A stretch of 46,578 nt of DNA from Bacteroidales bacterium (GTDB taxonomy: Bacteria; Bacteroidota; Bacteroidia; Bacteroidales; UBA12170), in the NCBI GenBank assembly GCA_021157585.1, contig JAGGWH010000078.1, forward strand, positions 1 to 46,578, in the 5' to 3' direction. The number at the start of each line of letters is the position of its first letter. Position 1 is the first letter of the stretch. The position numbers were made by a program, and so were the translations under genes. Under the pieces are notes generated by a model that did not search any database, had not been told where the DNA came from, and worked only from the letters and a program-made list of their open reading frames with translations. Positions 31,693 through 39,211 of the stretch are shown piece after piece.

Positions 31693-32422
31693 AACCCATA
31701 AATATCAAAGTAATTTAGCGCAGTATTGCCGTAGTGGAAATTACATTTCCATCCCCGGTGTAAATGAAAAAAGGGTGGACAGATACCGTAATCTTATTTA
31801 CAGCATTGTCGACGACAGCCTGCAATCTGCTTTTCCGCTTACTTATGATCTTTTGGAAAAACACGAGTGGAATAATATGGTAGATAATTTTTTCAGCAGT
31901 CATAAATGCCAATCGCCATTGGTTTGGAAAATGCCAAAAGAACTGCCCAACTATCTACAGGAGGCTAATTATCCCCTTCTTCATAAATATCCTCAACTTA
32001 AAGATTTACTCTTATTGGAGTGGTTTGAAGTTGAAATATATATGATGGAAGATAAGGAAGTCGAAATCCATGTCACAACGGGTACTCTGAGCACGGATAA
32101 TTTTGTAATAAATCCTGAACTAACCATTATTCCATTGTCTTACCCTGTTCATCTAAAAAACGCATCAAATATTACGGATAAAGATGCGGGACAGTATTTT
32201 GTTTCCTTACATAGAGAGCCGAAAACGGGAAAGGTTCTGTTTACAGATATCAAATATCCACATTTGGAAATTCTTGAAAAGCTTGCTAATGAAAAGGCTG
32301 ATTTTAAGGCTTTGCTCGAAATATTTAAAAAATATGCTTCGGAAGAAAATGCTATAATTGCTTTAAGGCAATTTTTAAAAGCGGCTTTGAATTCCAAACT
32401 TATTCTTGGGTTTACGAAATAA
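31679..32422 (+). CDS. hvfC: DUF2063 MNIO partner protein, HvfC/BufC-like
   Basis: A 247-aa protein with the DUF2063 N-terminal helical domain (about residues 8-95: YQSNLAQYCRSG...VDRYRNLIYSIVDDSLQSAFP) followed by a mixed C-terminal domain (about 105-240) with a short-consensus RRE-like role in presenting precursor to the MNIO enzyme. It overlaps hvfB by 14 bp. Its last 11 bp overlap the convergent hipT stop. The 57 bp at 32353-32409, encoding the last residues up to LILG, recur exactly at 34027-34083. The two copies then diverge, GFTK-stop here against GFAIN-stop there, so the present C-terminus may have been rewritten by insertion of the hip module. Confidence 0.88.
   Translation: MQLLKTHKYQSNLAQYCRSGNYISIPGVNEKRVDRYRNLIYSIVDDSLQSAFPLTYDLLEKHEWNNMVDNFFSSHKCQSPLVWKMPKELPNYLQEANYPLLHKYPQLKDLLLLEWFEVEIYMMEDKEVEIHVTTGTLSTDNFVINPELTIIPLSYPVHLKNASNITDKDAGQYFVSLHREPKTGKVLFTDIKYPHLEILEKLANEKADFKALLEIFKKYASEENAIIALRQFLKAALNSKLILGFTK
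32353..32409 (+). repeat. 57-bp direct repeat, copy 1 (within hvfC)
   Basis: This copy starts at TATAATTG and ends at CTTGG, and is identical at all 57 positions to 34027-34083. The two copies bracket the hipBST module, with 1674 bp from start to start. See the matching entry and the hvfC remnant. Confidence 0.95.
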
Positions 32423-33338
32423 GTCTTTTATATCTTTCCTCAAATAATTCAGTATATTGTTTTTTCATTTCTGTGGATAGAAATGAAATCTGAATCAGGT
32501 TTTTTAGCTCCTGTTTTTTGATAAATAGATTTTCTATTTCTGACAATATTGTTTTTTCGCTTAATTTCAATCTGTCTTTTCCATAATAATCAAACAGTAA
32601 TTCTTTTTTAATTTTTCTTTTTTTTCCATTGATAGGCAGAGCCAATTCTTCGGTGGCTGTACCCATAGAAATAGTGGAATTAAGCAAGTCGTAAGCCGGA
32701 CTTAGTTCTATTTTATTGTTGCGCCCTATCAAGCTGAAATTTTTGAGGTGCATATCTTCATTTCCTGTTAGAAAACAAAATAGCACTCTTCGAAATAACT
32801 TTCTTTTTTCGAGCAAAGGAAATGTACAATGGCTTTCTATAACGGGAATTAGCCTTTCCATCGACCAATCATACTTGGTTTCTCGCGTATTCCCCGTTAA
32901 TTGAGCAAAATCTTCTTGATGACGTTTTTTGTTTTTTGCGTATCTGTCAAAGCGTTTAATAAAATAGCTAAGACTCCCATCTTTAGAATATACCAAACCG
33001 CTGAGAGGAACTTCTATTCCAAAAGATTTAGCCATTTTCATAGTTAAATCTTCATTTTCCGGAACTTCTCTAAAAATATCGCTTTGTGGTTTGATTATAA
33101 AAGTACCTCTGTTATCTACAATCTCAAATCTTCTATTTTTTATTGATAATTTAGCACTAAGTTTGGGTTGAACACCTTGTATAGACATCTTACCAGACCT
33201 TGAAGCAGCCTCTTGTCTTTGTTCTTGAGCCGTAAAAGGCAAATCTGTTAAATCTGTCAAGCGTGGTGACAGTTTTGCAAGACCGGATTTACTGTATTTA
33301 TCTTGACATAACTCGTATGTTATTGGACATCTATTCAT
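32412..33338 (-). CDS. hipT: HipT/HipA-like serine/threonine kinase toxin
   Basis: A 308-aa toxin kinase that lacks the N-terminal HipA subdomain, which is encoded separately by hipS. Features: Gly-rich-loop region GKMSIQGVQPKLSAKL (about residues 49-64), ATP-binding K83 (FIIKP), catalytic loop GNEDMHLKNF with D195, and metal-binding D217 in SPAYDLLNS. Ser52 in the loop is the likely autophosphorylation site. In E. coli HipBST the kinase phosphorylates tryptophanyl-tRNA synthetase and HipS is the antidote; the target here is unknown. The start overlaps hipS by 8 bp. The stop lies within the last codons of convergent hvfC. Confidence 0.88.
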   Translation of the reverse strand: MNRCPITYELCQDKYSKSGLAKLSPRLTDLTDLPFTAQEQRQEAASRSGKMSIQGVQPKLSAKLSIKNRRFEIVDNRGTFIIKPQSDIFREVPENEDLTMKMAKSFGIEVPLSGLVYSKDGSLSYFIKRFDRYAKNKKRHQEDFAQLTGNTRETKYDWSMERLIPVIESHCTFPLLEKRKLFRRVLFCFLTGNEDMHLKNFSLIGRNNKIELSPAYDLLNSTISMGTATEELALPINGKKRKIKKELLFDYYGKDRLKLSEKTILSEIENLFIKKQELKNLIQISFLSTEMKKQYTELFEERYKRLIS

Positions 33339-33657
33339 CTGCGGAGTTGATTTTTTCTACGGTTACAGCCCCTACTAAATCTTGTCCTGTCACTAATAAT
33401 TGTTCAAAATAATCTTTCCTATCTATTTTATATTTTTTTAATAATCCCTCTAGCTGTACACCTTCGGGTAGTAAACCATCAAAGAATGGGGGAAACGAAT
33501 CAAATACATAAGACGTATCCCTTACCGGCATGGTAAGTGATATTGGAGCACCTTCGTAAGCCTGATCATATTGAAAAATGTAGTGGTTCCGGCTTTCTTC
33601 CTTTAGAATTCCGGCTATAACATTATGTGTTTTTATTAGCGCTTTTTTCATAATCAT
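33331..33657 (-). CDS. hipS: HipS-like antitoxin (HipA N-terminal subdomain)
   Basis: A 108-aa protein equal to the stand-alone N-subdomain 1 of HipA (Couple_hipA type). The AYEGAPISLTMPVRDTSY and FPPFFDGLLPEG motifs are characteristic; in single-chain HipA this region precedes the kinase core. In the HipBST arrangement it neutralises HipT. The ORF opens at the ATG at 33657, with another ATG two codons on (33651). It overlaps hipB by 35 bp and hipT by 8 bp, which keeps the three proteins tightly coupled. Confidence 0.85.
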   Translation of the reverse strand: MIMKKALIKTHNVIAGILKEESRNHYIFQYDQAYEGAPISLTMPVRDTSYVFDSFPPFFDGLLPEGVQLEGLLKKYKIDRKDYFEQLLVTGQDLVGAVTVEKINSADE

Positions 33658-33865
33658 CCATTAAAGGGCTTTGAAAATGTATGTTTATATTCAGGGCTTC
33701 TAGAATCTTTATTATAGTTGACCACCGAGCAGTTTTTTTGCCTTTTTCAAGATCGTAAATCACTGTTTTACCCAAGCCTGCTAATTCCGCCAGTTCGTTT
33801 CTACTCAATTTGGCTTGTTTTCTATGAAAAAGAATTATCTTATGTAATTCGTATTTTACTGTCAT
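33623..33865 (-). CDS. hipB: HipB-like Xre-family DNA-binding antitoxin
   Basis: An 80-aa protein with one Cro/C1-type helix-turn-helix at about residues 8-62: the first helix HKIILFHRKQAKLSRNELAELAG, the recognition-helix region LGKTVIYDLEKGKK and the tail helix TIIKILEALNINI. It should repress the operon as a dimer. It is the first gene of hipB-hipS-hipT. The palindromic ATATAATATATTAAT region just upstream (about 33870-33890) overlaps the likely promoter and may be its operator. Confidence 0.88.
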   Translation of the reverse strand: MTVKYELHKIILFHRKQAKLSRNELAELAGLGKTVIYDLEKGKKTARWSTIIKILEALNINIHFQSPLMDDYEKSANKNT

Positions 33866-34026
33866 AGCAGCAAATATAATATATTAATAATAAGAATGCA
33901 AGATTTTTATTTAAAATCAGACAATAATTACCGCTATAGAGGGAAATAATGACTTACAAGATTGCTATGATTACAATACAAGGATATTTTATTGTTATTA
34001 CCGTTACAGCAGTAAAAAGGAAGTGT

Positions 34027-34083
34027 TATAATTGCTTTAAGGCAATTTTTAAAAGCGGCTTTGAATTCCAAACTTATTCTTGG
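34027..34083 (+). repeat. 57-bp direct repeat, copy 2
   Basis: Identical to 32353-32409. Beyond the repeat the sequences share only scattered bases (GGATTTGC here against GGGTTTAC). No terminal inverted repeats, transposase or integrase gene accompanies the copies. Confidence 0.95.
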
Positions 34084-34099
34084 ATTTGCAATAAATTAA
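34028..34099 (+). pseudogene. Remnant of the hvfC 3' end
   Basis: In the hvfC frame this stretch reads the last 23 codons of a DUF2063 protein (IIALRQFLKAALNSKLILG, then FAIN and TAA at 34097-34099). Nothing upstream continues the gene. It is the displaced or duplicated end of hvfC on the far side of the hipBST module. The FAIN ending may be the ancestral C-terminus. Confidence 0.8.
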
Positions 34100-34136
34100 C
34101 GGCTTTCGGAATAGATACTGAGAAGCTTGGAATTAT

Positions 34137-35153
34137 TTATCTAAGGCTATCAAACAGTTTTAAATTATCAAAACCGGGTTTTATTTTACCGTCTTCCATT
34201 TTATGAATAATGTCAACAACCATATCATTATATGGTGTTGGAAAATGATATTTTTCCCCGTATTTACAGATGATTCCATTTATCTCATCAATTTCACATC
34301 TTTTGCCTTTTTCAAGATCCTGAAGCATACTGGCTTTTAAAAGTCTGTGTTTTTTAATAGCAATAGGTATTATTAAAAAAGAAATGTATTCTTTTATTTT
34401 TGTTTTATAATCAAGCAATTTGCGAATATCTTTACCTTGAACAGGCTCTATTTTAATATTTGCTTTATCCGAAACATCAATACATTCTTTAATTATTCTT
34501 TGAATGCATAATCTTGAAGCTTTGTTTTTTGCCGCTTCGCCGAAAGTGCAGCCTAAAACCGCAGACATACCGCTGAATGAACTATTAATTAATAATTTTG
34601 ACCATCGAGCACCAATAAAGTTGTTTTCAACTTCAACGCGACCCATAGATTCTAAAATATTTTTTATAGTATTAACTTTATTTACATCAGCATTTTTGCT
34701 GAACGAACCCAAGCTAAATGTTATACTATCGGGCTCTGATGTTAGTTCGCATACGCCATTTCCAATTAGTGTTGCTCCCCAGGCAACAGAACACCCAAAG
34801 GTTTTATTTTCGCCTATTATCTCTGCTACTGAAATTTCGGGTAATCCGTTTTGCATTGTACAGATAACACCTTCATTAGTTAGCATAGAAGCACATTTTT
34901 TAATAGTGTTTGTATTATCTATGGTTTTGGTCATTAAAAATATGATATCATATTTTTTTGATATTTCTTCGGGAAGAAGTGCCTTTACAGCAACAGTCAT
35001 TTCAACAGTGCCAATAATATGAGCTCCATTTGCTTTTAATCCGGCAATATGAGATTTGTTACGACTAATTAAATCGACATCTATTCCTTTTTTAGTGATA
35101 TATGCACCTAAAATGGTTCCTAATGAGCCTGCTCCGTAAATTGCTATATTCAT
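34137..35153 (-). CDS. panE: Ketopantoate reductase family protein (PanE/ApbA)
   Basis: A 338-aa NADPH-dependent reductase. PanE reduces 2-dehydropantoate to pantoate in coenzyme A synthesis, but the family also holds enzymes of other substrates. The N-terminal Rossmann fold has GAGSLGTILG (residues 7-16); TKTIDN and CTMQNGL (a conserved Gln-Asn) follow. RWSKLLINSSFSGM carries the catalytic Lys and Asn, and the C-terminal helical domain includes KGKRCEIDEING. A -7 element TAAATTTG (minus strand, 35213-35206) lies about 53 bp upstream. No pantothenate genes are adjacent, so true substrate is uncertain. Confidence 0.85.
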   Translation of the reverse strand: MNIAIYGAGSLGTILGAYITKKGIDVDLISRNKSHIAGLKANGAHIIGTVEMTVAVKALLPEEISKKYDIIFLMTKTIDNTNTIKKCASMLTNEGVICTMQNGLPEISVAEIIGENKTFGCSVAWGATLIGNGVCELTSEPDSITFSLGSFSKNADVNKVNTIKNILESMGRVEVENNFIGARWSKLLINSSFSGMSAVLGCTFGEAAKNKASRLCIQRIIKECIDVSDKANIKIEPVQGKDIRKLLDYKTKIKEYISFLIIPIAIKKHRLLKASMLQDLEKGKRCEIDEINGIICKYGEKYHFPTPYNDMVVDIIHKMEDGKIKPGFDNLKLFDSLR

Positions 35154-35308
35154 AATCTTTTATTTAATTAGCATCCGTTCAATGATATATATGTTGTTGT
35201 GCATTCAAATTTAAGGAAGATTTCTTCTTCTTTATAATATTTGTGTGTTTTGTAATTTAGGATGATAATTTATCGTGTGGAAAAACAAAAATATATCTGT
35301 GAATAGAA

Positions 35309-36154
35309 TTAAAAGGTATTTGATTTTTTTAGTTTTTTGTAATTTATGATTAAATAGATAAACATTGCAATAAAAGGACTAAACCCAAGTATAATCAGAA
35401 GATTTCCTCCTTCTGATATTTCCCCCGCAACAGCTGTGATAATCAATATTGATAATACTATATAACTTTCGATATATTTAAAGTGTAACGCCCACTTTTT
35501 CTTTTTAAAGAAGGCAAAAGTTACAACAAGATGTAAAATGAAAATCACAGAGCTGAATATTATATAATACATTGCAAATGAACGGTTATTATCAGCTGTT
35601 TCCTTTGGTATAAAAAAACTACCAATAGCAGAAGATGCTAAAAAAAATAACAATATTAAACCAACTACCTGAAAAGCCTTGAGTAATTTAAATATGCCAT
35701 TCTCAGGTGTAATCAGCTTCTTTTGTGTTTGCTCTTTTTTGTCTGAATCATCAGATATATCTTTTTCCTTAGCACAAATAAAAGTTGAAATAAGCAATAA
35801 AAAGCCGGCAAGTATAATGTAAACATACAATGCTGTTGCATTATGCAGTAATATGCCCATTATTATACTAATAATCCCCAAAATGATAGGGAAATAATAT
35901 TTCTTTTTATTATCATTTTGAATCATACGAATTGACAAGCCGGAGAATATTAGTATAGGTATTGTTGCTAAATAAGATGTGCCTATAATTAGTCCTCCCA
36001 AAAATGACCAACCGTCTCCTCGAAATTGTTCTATTGCCAAATAAGCAATATAGATATTAAGTATTACCAAGCCAATAAAAGAAAATAGTGACATTGTTAG
36101 TAAAAACCAACACCTTGTGGCGGTCGTTTTATATGGATTAGATTTTATTGCCAT
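35309..36154 (-). CDS. Polytopic membrane protein of unknown function
   Basis: A 281-aa protein with about eight hydrophobic segments in two groups of four, separated by a charged cytoplasmic loop (about residues 128-150, KEKDISDDSDKKEQTQKK). The halves may be related by duplication but share no clear motif. No catalytic or transport signature is visible and I do not recognise the family. It lies alone between panE and the DoxX gene, divergent from the latter. Confidence 0.65.
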   Translation of the reverse strand: MAIKSNPYKTTATRCWFLLTMSLFSFIGLVILNIYIAYLAIEQFRGDGWSFLGGLIIGTSYLATIPILIFSGLSIRMIQNDNKKKYYFPIILGIISIIMGILLHNATALYVYIILAGFLLLISTFICAKEKDISDDSDKKEQTQKKLITPENGIFKLLKAFQVVGLILLFFLASSAIGSFFIPKETADNNRSFAMYYIIFSSVIFILHLVVTFAFFKKKKWALHFKYIESYIVLSILIITAVAGEISEGGNLLIILGFSPFIAMFIYLIINYKKLKKSNTF

Positions 36155-36539
36155 TTTATAATTCTTATGAAAAATATACTTATTCTCCTCAAAATATTAT
36201 TTGTTTTAGCAAGAGGTGTAACCGCTATTGATTAAGGCGAAAACCGTTTACTTGATTACCCTACATTAGTTTTTTTTATTAGGTTTACAATTACTTTAAT
36301 CATTGTTTCTATTGTATATATTTTGCTAATGTTTTTTTAAAAACATGTATATATCTCTTATATTTGGAAGGATATATAGTACCGTATTTACTTCCTTTTT
36401 CCAAAGATAAAACTTTTATAGATTATAAGAAAAATCTACGGCTTGTTTTTAAGTTGTTTTTTTAAATCTCGATGCTGTCAGGAAATCCATTTTTGCAGAC
36501 TAATAATAAAAAACAATTAATATTTAAAAACATATAAAA
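36155..36539. other. Non-coding region upstream of the DoxX gene
   Basis: AT-rich, without a convincing gene. A 22-codon hydrophobic ORF (36167-36235) reads like a signal peptide fragment but has no support. A dyad pairs GGAAG (36367-36371) with CTTCC (36391-36395), and TTTGGAA just before it with TTCCAAA just after it. CATTTTTG at 36488-36495 is a one-mismatch -7 candidate for doxX without a clear -33. Confidence 0.45.
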
Positions 36540-36980
36540 ATGAATGTATTAGCAATTTATCAAAAAGCAATAGCCAGTTTATCGGTTTTAAACGACATTC
36601 CGGCCTTATTTTTCCGTATTATTTTAGCCTACGGCTTCTATGGTCCGGCAACTATGAAATGGGGAAATATCAGCGGTATAGCCGAATGGTTTGCTTCTAT
36701 GGGAATACCATTCCCAATACTTAATGCTTATTTAGCAGCGAGTACAGAAATGGCAGCCATAATTTTATTACCTCTTGGTTTAGCCACGCGTTTTATTTCT
36801 ATTCCTTTAATCATTACTATGATTGTGGCTATTGTTACAGTTCATTTTAGTAATGGCTTTGAAGCCGGAAATAATGGTTTTGAAATTCCACTTTATTATA
36901 TGCTTATGCTTTTCGCTTTGCTTATTAATGGTGCCGGGAAAATAAGTATCGACCATTTAATTTCTAAACGCTTACAATAA
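36540..36980 (+). CDS. DoxX-family membrane protein (HvfX-like)
   Basis: A 146-aa inner-membrane protein with four hydrophobic segments. FFRIILAYGFYGPATMKWGN and WFASMGIPFPILNAYLAASTEM match DoxX proteins that accompany DUF692/DUF2063 clusters, and HFSNGFEAGNNGFEIPLYYMLMLF is also typical. In Proteobacteria such a gene often completes hvfABC or the bufferin operon. Here it is on the same strand as hvfABC but 4.1 kb downstream, separated by hipBST and two minus-strand genes, which suggests a split cluster. Its role is not established; the link to hvf is inference. A terminator follows at 37025-37053. Confidence 0.8.
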   Translation: MNVLAIYQKAIASLSVLNDIPALFFRIILAYGFYGPATMKWGNISGIAEWFASMGIPFPILNAYLAASTEMAAIILLPLGLATRFISIPLIITMIVAIVTVHFSNGFEAGNNGFEIPLYYMLMLFALLINGAGKISIDHLISKRLQ

Positions 36981-37024
36981 ATGAAAGAACCGGAAATTTT
37001 GATTAAATGGTAAGACATCAAAAT

Positions 37025-37053
37025 AAAAAGGCAGATATTATTTGTCTTTTTTT
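37025..37053 (+). terminator. Terminator after the DoxX gene
   Basis: AAAAAGGCA (37025-37033) pairs with TGTCTTTTT (37043-37051) with one G-U and a 9-nt loop, followed by more T. It lies 45 bp past the doxX stop. Confidence 0.7.
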
Positions 37054-37067
37054 GTTTTCTAACCGTA

Positions 37068-37082
37068 CCTGTTTATAGTAAA
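37068..37082. promoter_or_regulatory. 15-bp dyad upstream of the CHASE kinase (candidate operator)
   Basis: TGTTTA-TAG-TAAACA is a perfect 6-bp inverted repeat with a 3-bp centre, 146 bp before the kinase ATG and just after the doxX terminator. The binding factor is unknown. Confidence 0.35.
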
Positions 37083-37227
37083 CATATCGGGGAAATCCTG
37101 ATATCGTGTTTTGTATTTGAAAAATAATTAGTTTTGAAAACGAAGCATAATAGTTTATTTAGTATCAATGATTTACTTTTAACAAAAACACGAAGCAGGG
37201 AATTACTTAAGGTCAAAATACCTCAAT

Positions 37228-39186
37228 ATGAAACAAATCAAGCTTAAAAATAGGATTCAAAAGATATTACCTTTTCTTATTGCGCTATTTTCTTTTTCAA
37301 TCCTTACCATAATGGCATTAAGCTATTCCAACTATAAAAAGGATTATTGGGAAAAAGATGTAAAAACACGTTTGCTTGAAACCTTAATGACCAAAAAGAC
37401 CTCTTTAGAAAGAGCCTTGTATTCTCGGGTTTATTATACAAAAAGTGTTGCAGCATATGTTTCGTTAAGACCTGATATATCCACTAGTGAGTTTTATAAT
37501 TTAGCGGCAGAACTTATAAAAAACGATTCTGTAATTAGCACAATGGCTCTGGCGAAAGACTGTATTATTGATGCTATATTTCCGAAAAAAGGACATGAAG
37601 CCGCCATAGGTTTAAATTTGTTGGCACATCCTAAAAGGAGAGAGATTGTTGAAAAAACCATTGAAACCCAGAAGACTTTTGTTGCAGGTCCCGTACAACT
37701 GGTGGAAGGTGGTATTGCCTTTATCAGTTATACGCCTATTTTTGATAAAACAAAACCAAAAGGTAGTAACTTTTGGGGAGTAACCGATATTGTTATTCGC
37801 CGAGATAAGCTACTTGAGGAGACTTCGCTTTTAGAGCGTGAGGCGGGCTTTTTATTCTCTATTCGAGGGTATGATGGCAAAGGTGATCAGGGTGATATTT
37901 GGTGGGGAAACGAAAGTGTTTTTACAAAAAATCCCGTTACGGTAAATATTGATTTACCCTACGGAAATTGGGTTCTTGCTGCCGTTCCCGAAATAGGTTG
38001 GTCTTCTTATCTCAATCAAGATCATGTATTGCTATATTTTTTACTACTTAGCACTTTTATTATCAGCGTATTAATCTGGTTTATAAGTCGGTCTATTATT
38101 AAAATAAAAGAAAATGAACAGGAATTAAGAGCTATATTTCACTCATTGAACAGTTTGATTATTGAATATGATGAGGAAGGTAGATATATTAAAATTCCTA
38201 CTTCAAATACAGCACTGTTAATACGTCCAAAAGAAGAGATGCTTCAAAAAACTATTTCCGATATTTTCAATAAAGAAGAGGCTGATTTTTTCCATAGTGC
38301 AATAAAAAAGTGTTTAAAAACAAAAAATCTGGTGCAAATAGAATATTCTTTACAAATTGGAGCTGATAAGAAATGGTTTGCAACAAGAATATCGTGGAAA
38401 TCGGAACATCGTGTTATTTTTCATGCGGTTGATATTACAGAACAGAAAAATGCTCGCGAAAAAATTATTGAGTCGGAAAAAAGACTTAAAGCCCTAAATG
38501 CTACAAAAGATAAGCTATTTTCTATAATTGCTCACGATTTAAAAAGTCCGTTTAATATTATTCTTGGCTATAGCGATTTATTAAAATCAGAATATAAACA
38601 ATTCGAACCCCATCAAAGAACAAAACTGATAAACAACATCTACGAGTCATCAAAAAACGCTTTCAATTTAGTAGAAAATTTATTGCTTTGGGCTAATTCT
38701 CAAAGTGATAATATTAAATTATCTAAAGAATCATTGAATTTAAAAAAACTAATTATTGAGTCTATTGAAGCCCATCAGTTTGCAGCCGAAAACAAGAATA
38801 TTACTATTGAAATAAATGTTCCTCCTCAATTAAATATCAATGCTGATAAATTTACACTACAAACTATAATTGCAAACCTTTTTAATAATGCTATTAAATT
38901 TACGTATGCAAAAGGAAAAATTATAATTGATGTTAAACAAATAGAAGGCGCCGTTGAGATTTGTATTACTGATAATGGCATTGGTATTTCGGAAGAAGTA
39001 CTTCCCAAGCTTTTTCAGGTTAATGATAATATATCAACCTTAGGTACTGAGAATGAAAAAGGAACGGGATTAGGATTACTGCTTTGCAAAGAGTTTGTAG
39101 AAAAATACAATGGAAAAATTTGGGCTGAAAGTGAGCCGGAAAAAGGAAGTAAATTTTGTTTCACAATACCTATCTCTAAAGGATAA
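37228..39186 (+). CDS. CHASE-PAS sensor histidine kinase
   Basis: A 652-aa hybrid-free membrane kinase. TM1 lies at about residues 13-32. An extracytoplasmic CHASE domain spans about 70-215 (SLERALYSRVYYTKSVAAYV; VEGGIAFISYTPIF), and TM2 is at about 267-288. A PAS domain covers about 295-405, then a short coiled coil, HisKA with H436 in SIIAHDLKSPFN, and HATPase (NLFNNAIKFT, DNGIGIS, GTGLGLLLCKEF). CHASE domains bind small extracellular ligands such as cytokinin-like compounds in plants and bacteria. No response regulator is adjacent, so it is an orphan kinase. The sugar kinase gene starts 25 bp later and may be co-transcribed. Confidence 0.88.
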   Translation: MKQIKLKNRIQKILPFLIALFSFSILTIMALSYSNYKKDYWEKDVKTRLLETLMTKKTSLERALYSRVYYTKSVAAYVSLRPDISTSEFYNLAAELIKNDSVISTMALAKDCIIDAIFPKKGHEAAIGLNLLAHPKRREIVEKTIETQKTFVAGPVQLVEGGIAFISYTPIFDKTKPKGSNFWGVTDIVIRRDKLLEETSLLEREAGFLFSIRGYDGKGDQGDIWWGNESVFTKNPVTVNIDLPYGNWVLAAVPEIGWSSYLNQDHVLLYFLLLSTFIISVLIWFISRSIIKIKENEQELRAIFHSLNSLIIEYDEEGRYIKIPTSNTALLIRPKEEMLQKTISDIFNKEEADFFHSAIKKCLKTKNLVQIEYSLQIGADKKWFATRISWKSEHRVIFHAVDITEQKNAREKIIESEKRLKALNATKDKLFSIIAHDLKSPFNIILGYSDLLKSEYKQFEPHQRTKLINNIYESSKNAFNLVENLLLWANSQSDNIKLSKESLNLKKLIIESIEAHQFAAENKNITIEINVPPQLNINADKFTLQTIIANLFNNAIKFTYAKGKIIIDVKQIEGAVEICITDNGIGISEEVLPKLFQVNDNISTLGTENEKGTGLGLLLCKEFVEKYNGKIWAESEPEKGSKFCFTIPISKG

Positions 39187-39211
39187 AATAAGACCGCTGG
39201 CACATGAAATT

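Noticed and set aside
32410-34026. Integrative element or transposon carrying hipBST
   Set aside because: The direct repeats are real, but there is no integrase, transposase or terminal inverted repeat, so I call it only an insertion with duplicated target.
33949-34206. Plus-strand 85-codon ORF between hipB and panE
   Set aside because: It reads the hvfC remnant in the wrong frame and runs into the 3' end of panE; no family resemblance.
36167-36235. 22-codon hydrophobic ORF upstream of doxX
   Set aside because: No ribosome binding site, promoter, lipobox or mature part; too short to support.
39110-39211. Longer start for the NahK-like kinase
   Set aside because: It overlaps the histidine kinase and adds unrelated residues; the ATG at 39212 gives NahK length.
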